Source: Calendula officinalis
Lineage: Eukaryota; Streptophyta; Magnoliopsida; Asterales; Asteraceae
Length of the DNA stretch: 64,000 bases
Reading direction: 5' to 3'
Assembly: GCA_963853835.1 (NCBI GenBank)
Contig: OY970820.1
Location: 81,588,909 to 81,652,908 of the forward strand
Both the position numbers and the translations under genes were made by a program. Below the pieces are notes generated by a model. The model was not told the origin of the DNA, did no database searches, and worked only from the letters and a program-made list of their open reading frames with translations. Positions 33,373-44,451 of the stretch are shown here, piece by piece. Position 1 is the first letter of the stretch. Every line of letters begins with the position of its first letter.

Positions 33373-35098
33373 CTACAAAATTACAAAGTTCATTAATTAG
33401 TATTTTTAATAATAATTTCTTTTAATAAATTAACTACCCAATTAATTTTAATTAAAAGCTAAGATCCCATTGAGCTTCTATCATCGCATCAGTTGATCTG
33501 CTAGAGATGATAGATCCAATAGGTAGGTGACGTTCAACAATTGCATTACAAGTGCAACTCTTAGAGGTATGAGACTTCATGGCACCTAGTGAACAAGCAT
33601 CTAGGGTCAAGTGGCATGTTTGTCGCATCTTCGCCTCGAGTCAAGGTCTCACCGTTAACTTGATTAAGTCATCCAATGTGAAATCATGTCAAAATAGATC
33701 TAGGTCTCACCGTAGAGAATAATGACCTCGGATCTAAATTCAAACCACGTCTCACGTGAATTCAAAAATAGAAGCAAGTGATTTACAACCGATTGGACGG
33801 CGTGACTTAAATTTTAGGTATTTTAAATTTTAATTTAATAAAATTTTATTTGAGATATGAATGAATCATGTACTTCATTCATACCACTTCATAAGTCTTG
33901 TAATAAACGGTAAAAAAACTTTTAGCGATTATTAAGTGAGAAGTTTCAAATCATATTTAAACTTAGTTTAATCTCAAAACGATTTTTAGATTAAAGGTTT
34001 AATGATCAATGATTAACTAGTAATCATCGATGATTAAGTGTTTGAATGTTTTAATGTTTGTGTCTAAAAACCATTTTTAATTTTGTTTTACTATTTGTAT
34101 CTAATAGAAAAGAAAAACAACCACAAACAAAGAATAAAACATGCAACAAAATTTTGTGCAAACCTCGACCGATGAAATCCTAGGTTCGGTCACGTGAGTC
34201 ATCACGACGGACCGAAGGGTCAAACTAGGGGACGGGCCAACATGAACCCAAACGGGCCTACATAAACCCAATGGGCTCCCACTTGCTCCAAGACATTCTT
34301 GAGCAAGTAGAACCCAAAATTGTGAAAAAGTGTAATCTGCCAGAAAATTCCAGCAGACTTTGAAGCCCGAAAAGTCACTGAAGGAGTCTTCGTTGGTCTT
34401 CCCGGCCTTCTGGAAAGTTGTAGCCCACGACTTTGCAAGCATTTTAGGCTTTTGAATCGCCCAAAAAGGAGTCCGTATGCCTCTGGAAAACCTGTTTTCG
34501 TACAGCCCTCGCTTTTGTGACGGAAATTTGTTGTTTTCTTCATTAGTCTTCAACATTTTTTGTCAACAATTTACAATAAAAAGATAAAATAAATACAATC
34601 TATTCTATTACTTTTACATTACAAATTGCCCCAAAAATGGCACCAAAAATAAAAGAAAATTAAATGAAACAAATTACAACAATTAAGCCAAAAAACAAGG
34701 CTTTTCCCAAACAACCAAACATCAAACACATTCATTCACAAATGGTCTAGGCTTTCATCGGTTTGCACAAACAAGCAACAATTGACAAGGCTTTGGCTTG
34801 GGATATGGCAAAAATACATGTTTTGCCATATCAACAAAATGGAATTAAAAATTAAATTCCAAGCCAAATAATCAAAAAATACAATAACAAGATTAATTTT
34901 TTTGATATGATTTTGTAACAAGTGACAATGGGGTTCCAAAAATACCATATTTTAACCCACATTTTTATAAAAATCCGTAAATTAAAATAAAAACCCGTAG
35001 GGTTTTTGTTTTTGTCCGATCGGGATTTTAAAATCACAAAAACAATTGATTTTTGCCACTTTTCACAAAATCTAGCTAATTATATGATTAATATAATG
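33373..35098 (-). other. 5' leader of Copia-3
   Basis: About 1.7 kb of untranslated leader between primer site and gag start. A 151-codon minus-strand frame (34101-34556) shows no conserved domain and is taken as chance. Confidence 0.6.
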
Positions 35099-35111
35099 AC
35101 TCGTGATACCA
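35099..35111 (-). promoter_or_regulatory. Primer binding site of Copia-3
   Basis: On the minus strand it reads TGGTATCACGAG. The first eight bases match the initiator tRNA-Met primer site used by the other elements (TGGTATCA), after which it diverges from TGGTATCAGAGC. Reduced pairing or another tRNA primer is possible. Confidence 0.7.
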
Positions 35112-35112
35112 C

Positions 35113-35768
35113 TAATGGTGATTTTCGGTTAAAACATTTAACAAACGCAGCGGAAAAGATTAAATCACCATGAACGGATCTTGATATCAATCATACAATT
35201 AAACTAAAAGAAAATCAAAGAGAATGGTATAAGAATTCATACCCTAGTTGCCTTTGATTATTATGAAATCGGATGGAGTTGGTGATGGATTGAAACCAAG
35301 TATTCAACAAGAATACCTCTAAAAGAAATCCACACAACACTTGCAAGAACACCAAATTATGGATGCTAGTCCTTGAGTCTTGAGAGCAAAGAAAGAAAAC
35401 AAAACTCCTACAAGAGTGAGAGAGAGGGGACGGCCAAGGTGTGGTCAAAAAGGGAGTTTATGGACCATTATGTCTCTTAATGGTGCCATTACAATCCTTT
35501 AATGATTTCCATAAATCATTAGTCTTATTTGCCCACAAGTCCCTATCTTTTGTTTCTTCTAGTTTGCCCACAAGAAAGTTTCAATATTAACTTTTAATAT
35601 TAAACTTATGATAGACAAGCTTATAGCTTATATATATTAATAATTAATGTAATTACACTAATTACACTAATTATATAATGGTGTTTAGTGTTTAAGTGTG
35701 TGACCCTTTAGGCTCACAAACAACTAGCCATATAACTATATGTTATACATGTGAAGCATATTCCAACA
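35113..35768 (-). repeat. 5' LTR of Copia-3
   Basis: Identical in length and, by eye, in sequence to 27867-28522. Confidence 0.95.
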
Positions 35769-35773
35769 AAACT

Positions 35774-36606
35774 CGGGTTTCGGTTATTGCATTTGGTATT
35801 GGCTTGTTGGTTAATAAATCGCAGGAATTACAAGATATGGAGAGTTCACGACGCGAACTCCACTTCGCGGCGTGAAGTAGCTCCAGCGAAGTTGGTCGAT
35901 GGTCGCGAAGTAGTTCACGTTCGGAGTTCCCGACGCGAACTCTAGTTCACGATCGTGAACTTGAGTTCGCGATTGGGAACTCTGTTGTGACGTTTTTCGC
36001 GGTGTTTTTCGTAGCTAGTCTACTTGTTATGTATGCCTAGTGTTAGGGAATATCATACATGACTATGTGCACAATCGGGACGAGGTCAGTGTCGGATGGA
36101 TAACGGCTGGGCACAGTGTATCGACTAATAGGGTATCCGACCTTACCTGTATGGGTTACATGGTTAAGGGGAGGGAGTTGCCCGGGTGTTGGATACAAAA
36201 CGCTATCGGTTACCGTGGTTTTGGCCGACCATGGTTTAAGGCCCGCAAAGCCGCCGATCCTCTCAAATAAGTGTTTACCTAACCGGAGATGTTCTTTAAC
36301 TTCCGTATTTAAGTGTTTAGTGTAGTTGGTAGTGTTAGGAATTCATTCACTTAGCTTTTGTGCTAATCCCTCCCTTATTGACACATTTCAGGTTGGATGG
36401 CTTGAACGGGTCGGGCTTGGACGGGAAGTTTGACCATGCTTAAATTATATGTTTTGTAAAATGAGCCGTGTTTTGTAATACCGTCTTTTAACAAATATTG
36501 GGTTGTAATATTTTGTGGGATCATGGTTTGTAAACCTAATTAAACTAAATGCTTCTGTGACATAGGTTAATGCTTAATTGGATATAAAAAAAAATGCGGT
36601 GTTACA
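35774..36606 (+). repeat. 3' LTR of Gypsy-1, second part
   Basis: Resumes the LTR after Copia-3 and its AAACT duplication and ends GGTGTTACA at 36606. It carries the same CpG-rich palindromes as the 5' LTR (AGTTCACGATCGTGAACT at 35944-35961). Confidence 0.93.
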
Positions 36607-36611
36607 AAATG

Positions 36612-37118
36612 CTCTTGCATAAGTTGTTGTCCCAAGTGTACTTTGTGTCAACTACTTCCGGTACCCTTTCTGACGCACAGTGAAAGGTGTACTACATAAG
36701 TACAGAAATAGTTGACTTTTCGTTTACATGCTTGGAGGGACAAACGATGATGTTGTACTGACATTATCTTCTATTCCAAAATAGAAGATCCTCATCGTTT
36801 TCTTCTTCTTTGAGCGGGAAAGGGAAATGTTCAAAGTGTCAAGAACATTTCCTTTAAGTCTTCATCTGCAGCAGGTACTATCAGCTGATTCCACAATCAG
36901 CTGAATAGTCTTCTTCTTGTCTTTGTCCTTTGGTCATAGACTTCGAATGAACTCTCGTTAATAGCTGCTGATTTGACTTGATGACCTAAAGCTAAGTACG
37001 TACTCAGCTGGAAGTTTATTGAATATACTTGCTTCAGCTGAGATACTTACTTCAGCTGATATCTATTGTCTTTAGCTATTAATCATCAAATCTTATTTAC
37101 TTAGTCTTGGGACTAACA
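36612..37118 (-). repeat. Copia-2 3' LTR, second part
   Basis: Follows the second AAATG duplication of Gypsy-1 and ends GACTAACA at 37118, matching the TGTT start at 18983. Contains many TCAGCTGA / CAGCTGAT words. Confidence 0.85.
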
Positions 37119-37133
37119 GTCTCCCCCTATTTG
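37119..37133 (-). promoter_or_regulatory. Polypurine tract of Copia-2
   Basis: On the minus strand CAAATAGGGGGAGAC directly before the LTR; the AGGGGGAGA core is also the purine tract of Copia-4. Confidence 0.85.
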
Positions 37134-37378
37134 ATGCAATTGAATAGCTGTATAATTGTAACCTTGTAATGATTCAGCTGAAGCATTCAGCTGAATACTT
37201 ATGTGCTTTGACCCTTAGGGTTCTTTTGTATATGTTTTCTTTTTACAATTTTTACAAGTATATTACAAAAGTTTGATTTTCTATTGATATGAAGCTGATG
37301 AGTATAAGGAAAATAAAAAAAAAAAAAAAAAAACTACAATGTCTTGGCCACAGCTTCTCCAGTGACATTGCGATACAA
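37134..37378 (-). pseudogene. Copia-2 3' end with last codons of its env-like gene
   Basis: Minus-strand frame reading LYRNVTGEAVAKTL, then TAG at 37336-37334, cut at 37378 by Gypsy-2. A run of 19 A (37315-37333) follows the stop on the plus strand. The assignment as env-like C-terminus rests on position only. Confidence 0.4.
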
Positions 37379-39789
37379 TGTAACACCCCAAAACCCGGCC
37401 TAATATTTTATCACTCTCGGTAAGTGATAAATATTATGTTATTTATTGAATTAATTGATATTTTAATCAAGGGGTTAAAATTAGTTGAAATTAAAATATG
37501 TAGGTATTTTAATGATTTTTATGTCATTAGATTCATTTTTGAACCAAAGTTTCAAATATATCTTCATTGTTGAAAACGGAGTTAATTACGTATTTTAAAT
37601 TAATTAACTGCGAGCCAAATAAACAATACAAACAATACAACACTATGTTTAATGAAAAATCTGATTTTTGAGGACTGTACATGTGTTGAAGTGGGATTAT
37701 GTAGAAAGTGACTAATCTTTTCTTCTTTTGCTTACCTCCTTCGAACAGAAACACAACACACACACTTAAAAAGTGTTTTTCATTATTTTGAATACTTTAA
37801 CTTCAATCTCTTGTTTCGTTGTTGTGATTTTGAGTTTGTGCAAGCCAAAGGTAATATTTCTTCCTTTTTAAGTTAGAGATTCTTAGTGTTTTTTTTAACA
37901 GGAGTTTGAACTAGGGTTTGAATCATTTGGAGGATTTTGATAGAAATCATGAATTTAATGTCTTCTTGTGTGTTCTTTGTGTTCATTAGTGGTATTAGAT
38001 GTATTCTTGATTGAAGATAACTTGATATGTTAAGTTTATAGAAATCACCATCAATGGTGATTTAGGAAAGAATATGAATTTCAACCTAAAACTTTGTAGT
38101 TGGGTTTTGTGTTCAATTTGTCATTCAATAGTTGTTAATTGAGATTATGATCTGAATTTTAACATGATTATGTAGGAATCTCAATAATAATGTTAATGTT
38201 TGGCTAAAAAGAGGCATTTTGACAATTTTATGGGATTTTGACTTTAGTCAAACCTGGACAGTTGATTTTTGTTCTAGAAGTCAAATTAGTTATATAATGT
38301 ATATTTTGGTGGATAATGATCACTTGGTTTGCTATAATAGTATAAGAGTGTGTCGACTAATTAGTTACTTTTTGACCCGTTTGGATCAAAATATGTGAAA
38401 TTGAGATTAGTGGACTTCGACTATGTGAAGTTGGACATATGTTCCAACTAATTGATTATAAAATGATAATTGGTTGTAATGGTGATAGAATTGATGATTT
38501 TGTTAATTAAACTTGGTGTAGTTGGATAATTATGTGTATAAGTTTAGAATTAGTCAAAAATTGGTATTAAGTGATTTTGACTTTTAAAAGTCAAAGTGGT
38601 ACTACAAGTTTTGGTTAGTGCACGATAATGACATACAAGTTGATTTTGAAGTTGTGTGTATAATTTATACAAGTCTTAGTATTATTTGATAAAAGTTGAT
38701 TACTAATTTGAGTATTGTTTTGATTATCAGGAAAAGGAAAAGAGGCTCAGTGATATTAGACAACTGAGTGGAAAGAGACTTGGCAAAGGTGAGTGGATTT
38801 ATAACCTTTATATTGTTTAAATTGCAATGGTTATTGAAAGTGTTTAGTGTTGATCAGTTAGTGCTGATCCCGTTAGTGCTGATCAGTTAGTGCTGATCAG
38901 TTAGTGCTGATCAGTTAGTGCTGCTCAGTTAGTGTTGATCCCGTTAGTGCTGATCAGTTAGTGCTGATCAGTTAGTGCTGATTAGTTAGTGTTGATCAGT
39001 TAGTGCTGATCCGTTAGTACTGATCCCGTTAGTGCTGATCCCGTTAGTGTTGATCAGTTAGTGCTGATCACGTTAGTGCTGATCAGTTAGTGCTGATCCG
39101 TTAGTACTGCTTCGTTATTTCAGGAACGGTATTAATGGTATATGATAATTAACTGACTATGTGTTAACTAATTGAATGATATGTGCACATGGAAAATGAT
39201 ATGTGCACATGGAAATGTATAGAGGTCAGCCTGACTGGGTGGGGCTGGGCTTTCGTTTACTGTTAGATAACGGTAGTTGTACCTTGACATATTCGTTGTG
39301 TCTTAAGGAAGCTTTACCATTGCTAATGAGTAAAGGGCTATCAGTAAGCTGTTGTTAGGCCCACAACAGTTGTAAGGTTCTGCAAAACCGCCGGACCACT
39401 CGTTATTTGTGAATCTGTAAAGATTGTGAATCTGTAAAGATTGTGAATCTGTGAAGGTTGTGAAACGAGATTGTTGTACTTAGACAATATAAAATGTTAT
39501 ATTTTCATTCACTTAGCTTCGTGTTAATCCCCCACTATGTTGAATCTTTTACAGGTTGTAGATGGATGAGTCTTTTGGAGATTAAGATTAAGAATGATTG
39601 ACCAAGACTTAAAGAAATGATTTTGATGTCGAGCCGTAATGTTAAGTAACACTATTTTGCAAATACAACTTTTGGTAATAACATTACTCATTAATGTTTT
39701 TATAACGACTGTAAATAGAATGTTTATTATATGAAACGCTTCCGTAAAGTTATAAAAAAAAAAATTGGCTTGAAAATTGCGGTGTTACA
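37379..39789 (+). repeat. 5' LTR of Gypsy-2
   Basis: Long LTR containing a minisatellite (38843-39115) and, near its end, a repeated TGTGAATCTGTAAAGAT unit (about 39408-39460). The 3' copy lacks the minisatellite and other blocks. Confidence 0.9.
38843..39115 (+). repeat. Minisatellite GTTAGTGCTGATCA in the Gypsy-2 5' LTR
   Basis: About 19 imperfect units of 13-15 bp with core GTTAGTGCTGATC, alternately joined by A or CC. Variation among units (GTTGATC, ACTGATC, GCTGCTC) is interspersed, as in a slippage-grown array. Confidence 0.92.
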
Positions 39790-39792
39790 ATT

Positions 39793-39805
39793 TGGTATCA
39801 GAGCC
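39793..39805 (+). promoter_or_regulatory. Primer binding site of Gypsy-2
   Basis: TGGTATCAGAGCC just after the 5' LTR, complementary to initiator tRNA-Met. Confidence 0.9.
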
Positions 39806-39984
39806 TTGATTTGGCGGTGTGTACACAGTTAGGTGTAGCATTCCCAAATCTTGGCTCAAGTTTGGTCAAACATTCCTAGTGTGTGGGGATTAGAAAAGTG
39901 TGATTAGTATGTAAGAGGTTAGTATGTTAGGTACTAACGGTTTAAACTAAAAATTTGTGAGATGTTGTGATTGAGTTTACAGGT

Positions 39985-40888
39985 ATGGCGGATACAGAGA
40001 ACCCGACCCCCTTGACCTTGGAAGTGTTGATACATCATATTTCTATCACATCATCACATATGGGATTGGAACAATAATATACTTACAAACAATTAGCGGA
40101 TTACAATACTTGGAATCAGTTTCAAGACAAGCATTATGAATCACACCGTAGTATTTTATGATGGTCAGAATCAGAAAAGAGTTTATGAAACTACAGATGA
40201 CCGAGGGAATGACAGTTGCTGAGTTGATAAAATTGTTTAATTAGAAGTCGAAATTATATAATGGTGGGTATACGATGAGACTTCACAGGTACGATAGCTT
40301 ATTGGAGTTGTTTCCAGAGTATAGGGGCACGGTTAGGTTAGCCAGTACCTCATCTCGGGCTTTTATGACGTCCAAATCAGTTGAGAATGATGTTAAAAAC
40401 CTGAAATGTAAAGAATAAGGAAAACGTGTCATTAAAGAAAGCAAAATATTAATATTTTGGATTCTGACAAAATAGAAAAGGGAGGGAAAATCAGAGGCAA
40501 GGGAATCAAAATCAAAGACAAACAGATAGTGTCGAGTCAAAGAGCTTGATGGTAAAATAACTGTAGAATTTCTCATTCAAGATCTGGTACCGAGTTGATT
40601 ATGTGATGTGTTAGGTATGGAACGATCAGATACATGACAAAGAATTGTGAACTTCCTCGTAGTGTGTAGTGGAATTGTCAAAGTGATAGGTACAGATTGA
40701 TTGAATGTCTTACAGAAAAGAAAGTGGTTATAGGTCAAGGACTGGGTGGTCGGGGATTGTCATCTGCGAGACAAAAGAGAAAGAATGCTATTTCACTTGG
40801 GAGTGGAGCTTACAGGATGACGGCGGATGATGCTACCGTCACTGTTGATGATATTACGGGTATGTTTTCGATAAACTCAATACCTTAA
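39985..40888 (+). pseudogene. Gypsy-2 degenerate gag and protease start
   Basis: ATG 39985 stands in the same context as the Gypsy-1 gag start. Fragments align with Gypsy-1 Gag in order: FMKLQMTEGMTVAELI then a stop, LFPEYRGTVRLA near 40310, and finally RMTADDATVTVDDITGMF (40697-40888), which matches the stretch before the Gypsy-1 protease. Stops, frameshifts and missing parts rule out a working Gag. Confidence 0.75.
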
Positions 40889-42986
40889 TTATGTCATGTA
40901 ATATTAGAGTAAATTGCTTAAGTATGTTATGCGCGAATATGTGATATATTGAAAGTAATTGATTTTGTGTTTTTTCATTTCATGAGAAATGAAGATGATT
41001 GGTAGTGTTAATTACAGTCACAATATCTGTGATTGAAGTTGAATTCGATTTTGATAATAATTATTATAAAATAAAAAAATAAAACAAATCTGTATTAAAT
41101 GATTATAACTGAGATTGATTTAATCATAAGTACATACTGAGTGGTCCCGGCGGGACTAGTGATTAGAGTAAGGGAATGGGTAATCATTACCGTGGCCTTC
41201 CGGTTCACACATAGTGACTTGCGCGTTGTGAGTGGTTCATTAAGTGTTCGTGTTACTCGACGTTGGAGCAAAAAGCTCATGTATGTCTCGTGTAAATTGG
41301 TGATAAGTTGAAATTAACTGTTTGGGTTTTTGTTTTGCTTCACGAGGAGTGAAGATGATGGGTTGAATGTCGGCTTCAGTCACAATATATGTGACTATAG
41401 ATTAATATGAGTATAACGGTAATTATTTTAAACTCCTGAAACACAAAACTTATAATTAAAATGATGTAATTATAGACGTTGGTTGGATAGTTTAAGTAAG
41501 ACTAGTGGTTGGTATAAGAAAGAGGAAATTTTTACTGTGACCTGTTGTGTCACATGTAGTGACATGTATAGTGAAGACTGAATGTATCGGTTCCATAAAT
41601 ATGAATCTATTATTACCTTTGTTATGGATGTAACATATAAAAGATAGATAATGATATATATCTGAATAACCGGAAAGGATATATGATAAAATTTGCATAA
41701 TATGTTTCCCGAGTTAGAATTGGAGTATGAACAATTGACTTATTGAACTAGATTGGCGATTATTTCGCGCTGTTTTTGTGAATGATTGATTGGTGATATC
41801 CTCGCTATGTTATAAAATTGGATTTAATATTGAAAATTACTTGAGAGAAGTGGTGGACAAGATGAGATTGGACGCTGTTTCATATGATAATTGATGCAAA
41901 TTTTGATTAAAAAAAGGATACTATCCGAAATTTAGTGGATTATGACCGTAAATTTGATAACGGAGATTCAAAATTGTGAGTTTCGAGGCAAAGTTAAAAC
42001 GTAAAAGAGTACAAAATTTCGATGGAGTGACGAACATAACGTAACATTATGGATTTTGAATCGATCAGTTTGACGGTATACAAGGAAATTGAGAGATTGT
42101 CTATGCTTTTGGATTATTAAAAGACATGTGAAGGATTATCTAAACTATAATTTGAGATTTACAATTGTTGTTTTGCCATAACATTATGAAGACCTTATTG
42201 TATGATATGAGATGCATTGTTTGCGTGGACCATAAAAGAATGTCTATTACGACAAGAAGGTGGTTAGGGTGTATTAGAGGATTGTGAATTATGAAACTGA
42301 TAGTTAACTTGAAGAAAAGTTCTAAATGCCTATGCTTTTGGATCATTAAAATATCACGAGAGGAATTAACCAAGCGATGACTTGAAGTTTGTGAATTTTG
42401 TTTTGTTCTGAACTGTGAAGACATAACCGTACTATATGAAGTGCATTGATTGTGTGAATCATAAAAGAGTTTAACATGTGACATATGATATGGTCAAAAC
42501 TATTTGAGTTTATAGATGTTTATTAGCAAGTTTGACAATGATTTGGTACATTAATTGAAAGAAATTGGATATATTATGTTCCTTGACGATCTGCATAGAA
42601 AAAAAGAGGAATATAATTCTAAAGTTTTGTATACTGCTATAAACACAAATAATAAGTTAAATATGGTTTTGAGATTAATTTGGACATATGTAAATATGGT
42701 TTTGGAATCCTTGATGCGTGGACCCAAAGGAAAATGAATATGAGCTTGTAGTTTTGGTTGTGACCTACAAAGTTTAAAAAAATAGTGGAGTTTGGTTTGT
42801 TGTTGTTGTTGCGTCGGAAGAAAACATTGTTAATGTCTATACTTTGGGATGGAAGGGAACTGTAAACGGTAATTAGTTGACGCCACTTGAAATTATTGTG
42901 AATTAACGGATGTAATGAAATTATAACAAAGATGATCAAGGATTAATCAAACGTGTGTTAGGAGCCATTACACAGAAGTTTTGTAT
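40889..42986 (+). pseudogene. Gypsy-2 decayed pol with internal duplications
   Basis: No long frame survives. Near 41000 and again near 41360, blocks with GAAGATGATGG and CAGTCACAATAT repeat at a spacing of about 360 bp. Near 42095-42235 and 42330-42480, two diverged copies read YAFG-x-LK followed by C-I-x-C-V-x-HKR, matching the RNase H stretch of Gypsy-1 (YASRQLK ... CVICTDHKS). Pol has been duplicated and scrambled rather than simply mutated. Confidence 0.6.
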
Positions 42987-42995
42987 TTGACTTTA

Positions 42996-43140
42996 GGGTA
43001 AATTACATTTTTTGTCCCTGACCTATGGCCGCTTCGGGGTTTTTGTCCCTAATGTTTTTTTGTCCCTTTTTTTGTCCTTTAAGTTTTTAAAATTCTGGAA
43101 ATTTGTCCTTCCGTCTATTTTTAGCCGTTAACTGACGAAA
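42996..43140 (+). repeat. Left terminal inverted repeat of the Pack-MULE
   Basis: Matches the reverse complement of 44299-44442 nearly throughout, ending TTAACTGACGAAA. T-rich TTTTTGTCC words recur within it. Confidence 0.92.
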
Positions 43141-43536
43141 AATGCAAGGCATGTGAGGGTATTTTGGTCTTTTTTACCATTCTTCATCTTCTTCCCTTTT
43201 CTTTTTCTCTTTTAATTTTTTCTTTTTTCATCTTCTTCCCCACTTCTTTTGTTCATCATTCAAACCCTAAAAATCACATCTTATCTCTTTAATCACAAAA
43301 TGTAACACCAAGTAAGAATCATAAACCCCTTTAAATCTTTTCATTCCTCCATTAAATCCATCATCTGCGTGATTTGTTTAATACCATTAAATCCATCACC
43401 GTGATGAAATTTTCATAATTTACTGATGAAATTTTCATCCACAAACCCTAGATTTGATGAATCTGTGTCTACATCTGGAAATCGCTAATAATAAACCCTT
43501 GATTTGATGAATCTGTGACTTCTTCACAATGAAATA

Positions 43537-44070
43537 ATGACAAATGATGATGACGATGATCACCTGCCTTCCAACAATCACTGGGAAGATCTCCTTCGTA
43601 AAATGCTACCGGCCGGAGCTCCTTTACCCGACGACGACGAACTCGATTACTCCATTTCCGTCGATTACCAACCCCCCACCCACCCGCCACCCGCCAATTA
43701 CAAAAATTCCCCAACAAGTTCACAAAACTCAGCGTTCACAAAACCCACAAAAATTAACCACAAGTTCTCCACTTTATCTCTTATTTCCGACACCCCAGAT
43801 GACGACGACGATTATGATGACGAAATTTCAAAAGCGGTATGTTTTCAAGAAGATTCAGAAGAATTAGATATTGATTCTAATACCACATCTACAAGCGTCA
43901 CAATTTCAATTGGGGAAAAGAATAAAACCCAGAAGAAAACCCAGAATCAGAATCAAAATGTTTGTAATAGGTGCAAAAAGGGGATTCGATTAAGAGAAAA
44001 GGAAAATTGCATTGTTTGTGACGCAAGATATTGCAGTAATTGTCCGAAGGTCGAAAATGTGATAAATTGA
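43537..44070 (+). pseudogene. Captured 5' fragment of an extra-large G protein (XLG) gene
   Basis: Open frame of 177 codons from ATG 43537. It includes LLRKMLPAGAPLPDD and LDYSISVDYQPP, like the N-terminus of plant extra-large G-alpha proteins, then acidic stretches, then a Cys-rich motif CNRCKKGIRLREKENCIVC ending YCSNC, like the XLG cysteine region. The match stops at YCSNC; a few codons of other sequence then lead to TGA at 44068-44070. The nuclear signal may be absent and the whole GTP-binding G-alpha domain is missing, so it cannot act as a G protein. It has its own start context and could be transcribed, perhaps giving small RNAs against the parent gene. The XLG assignment is from motif memory, strong for KMLPAGAPLP and the Cys pattern. 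Confidence 0.75.
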
Positions 44071-44298
44071 TTTGCAGGTTAGGAAGAGATCCATTTTAGT
44101 GGTGGTGGGTGAATCAGTGGCGGTGGTGATAACGGGTGTTCGATTTAGCTCCGGTCACCATCTCCGATGAATCTCCGACATTCACATTCGTTTGTAGACC
44201 TAGCTTTGAAGAACACATGAAGAACACATTTGGGCTGAAAGGGTTTTTTGATGATGATGATGATGATGATAGGGGTAATTTAGGGAAATTGACTAAAA
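44071..44298 (+). other. Second interior segment of the Pack-MULE
   Basis: Contains TTTGCAG, a possible splice acceptor, and a 60-codon frame from 44136 with a GAT repeat encoding seven Asp. It may be a second captured fragment or intronic DNA of the same gene; not recognised. Confidence 0.4.
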
Positions 44299-44442
44299 TT
44301 TCGTCAGTTAACGGCTAAAGATAGACGGAAGGACAAATTTCCAGAATTTTAAAAACTTAAAGGACAAAAAAACAGACAAAAAACATTAGGGACAAAAACC
44401 CCGAATCGGCCATAGGGCAGGAACAAAAACTGTAATTTACCC
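44299..44442 (-). repeat. Right terminal inverted repeat of the Pack-MULE
   Basis: Inverse of 42996-43140, ending GTAATTTACCC, followed by the second TTGACTTTA. Confidence 0.92.
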
Positions 44443-44451
44443 TTGACTTTA

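Larger units (their letters stand above)
27867..35768 (-). mobile_element. Copia-3: intact, very young Copia element inside the Gypsy-1 3' LTR
   Basis: Minus-strand element of 7902 bp. The two 656-bp LTRs (27867-28522 and 35113-35768) are identical on reading base by base. Perfect target duplications AAACT lie at 27862-27866 and 35769-35773. It has a primer site, a purine tract and one open gag-pol frame of 1335 codons with all catalytic motifs. The LTRs end TGTTGG and CCATTA on the coding strand, so the 3' terminus is TA rather than the usual CA; the target duplication fixes this boundary. Nothing visible prevents it from being an active element. Confidence 0.96.
19438..36606 (+). mobile_element. 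Gypsy-1: chromodomain-type Ty3/Gypsy element nested in the Copia-2 LTR
   Basis: Plus-strand element with LTRs of about 2.2 kb that start TGTAACATCCC and end GGTGTTACA. It has a tRNA-Met primer site, one long open gag-pol frame and a purine tract. The perfect target duplication AAATG lies at 19433-19437 and 36607-36611. Its 3' LTR was later split by Copia-3. Pol order protease, RT, RNase H, integrase defines Ty3/Gypsy; the chromodomain-like end and long LTRs suggest the Tekay/Del branch. The LTRs differ by several substitutions and small indels, so it is older than Copia-3. Confidence 0.95.
42996..44442 (+). mobile_element. Pack-MULE carrying a captured XLG gene fragment
   Basis: A 1447-bp element with terminal inverted repeats of about 145 bp (42996-43140 and 44299-44442). 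They begin GGGTAAATTACA and differ at a handful of sites. It is flanked by a perfect 9-bp target duplication TTGACTTTA (42987-42995 and 44443-44451). Long inverted repeats and a 9-bp duplication are the hallmark of Mutator-like elements. There is no transposase; the interior holds a fragment of an ordinary plant gene (43537-44070) plus unassigned sequence, which defines a Pack-MULE. It sits within the decayed pol of Gypsy-2. Confidence 0.93.

Noticed and set aside
34101..34556. 151-codon minus-strand frame in the Copia-3 leader
   Set aside because: Untranslated leader position, no recognisable domain, biased composition.
38843..39115. CRISPR-like array
   Set aside because: Units are contiguous with no unique spacers, and the DNA is plant nuclear; it is a minisatellite.
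43537..44070. Functional XLG gene
   Set aside because: Only the N-terminus to YCSNC is present, bounded by MULE inverted repeats; the G-alpha domain is missing.
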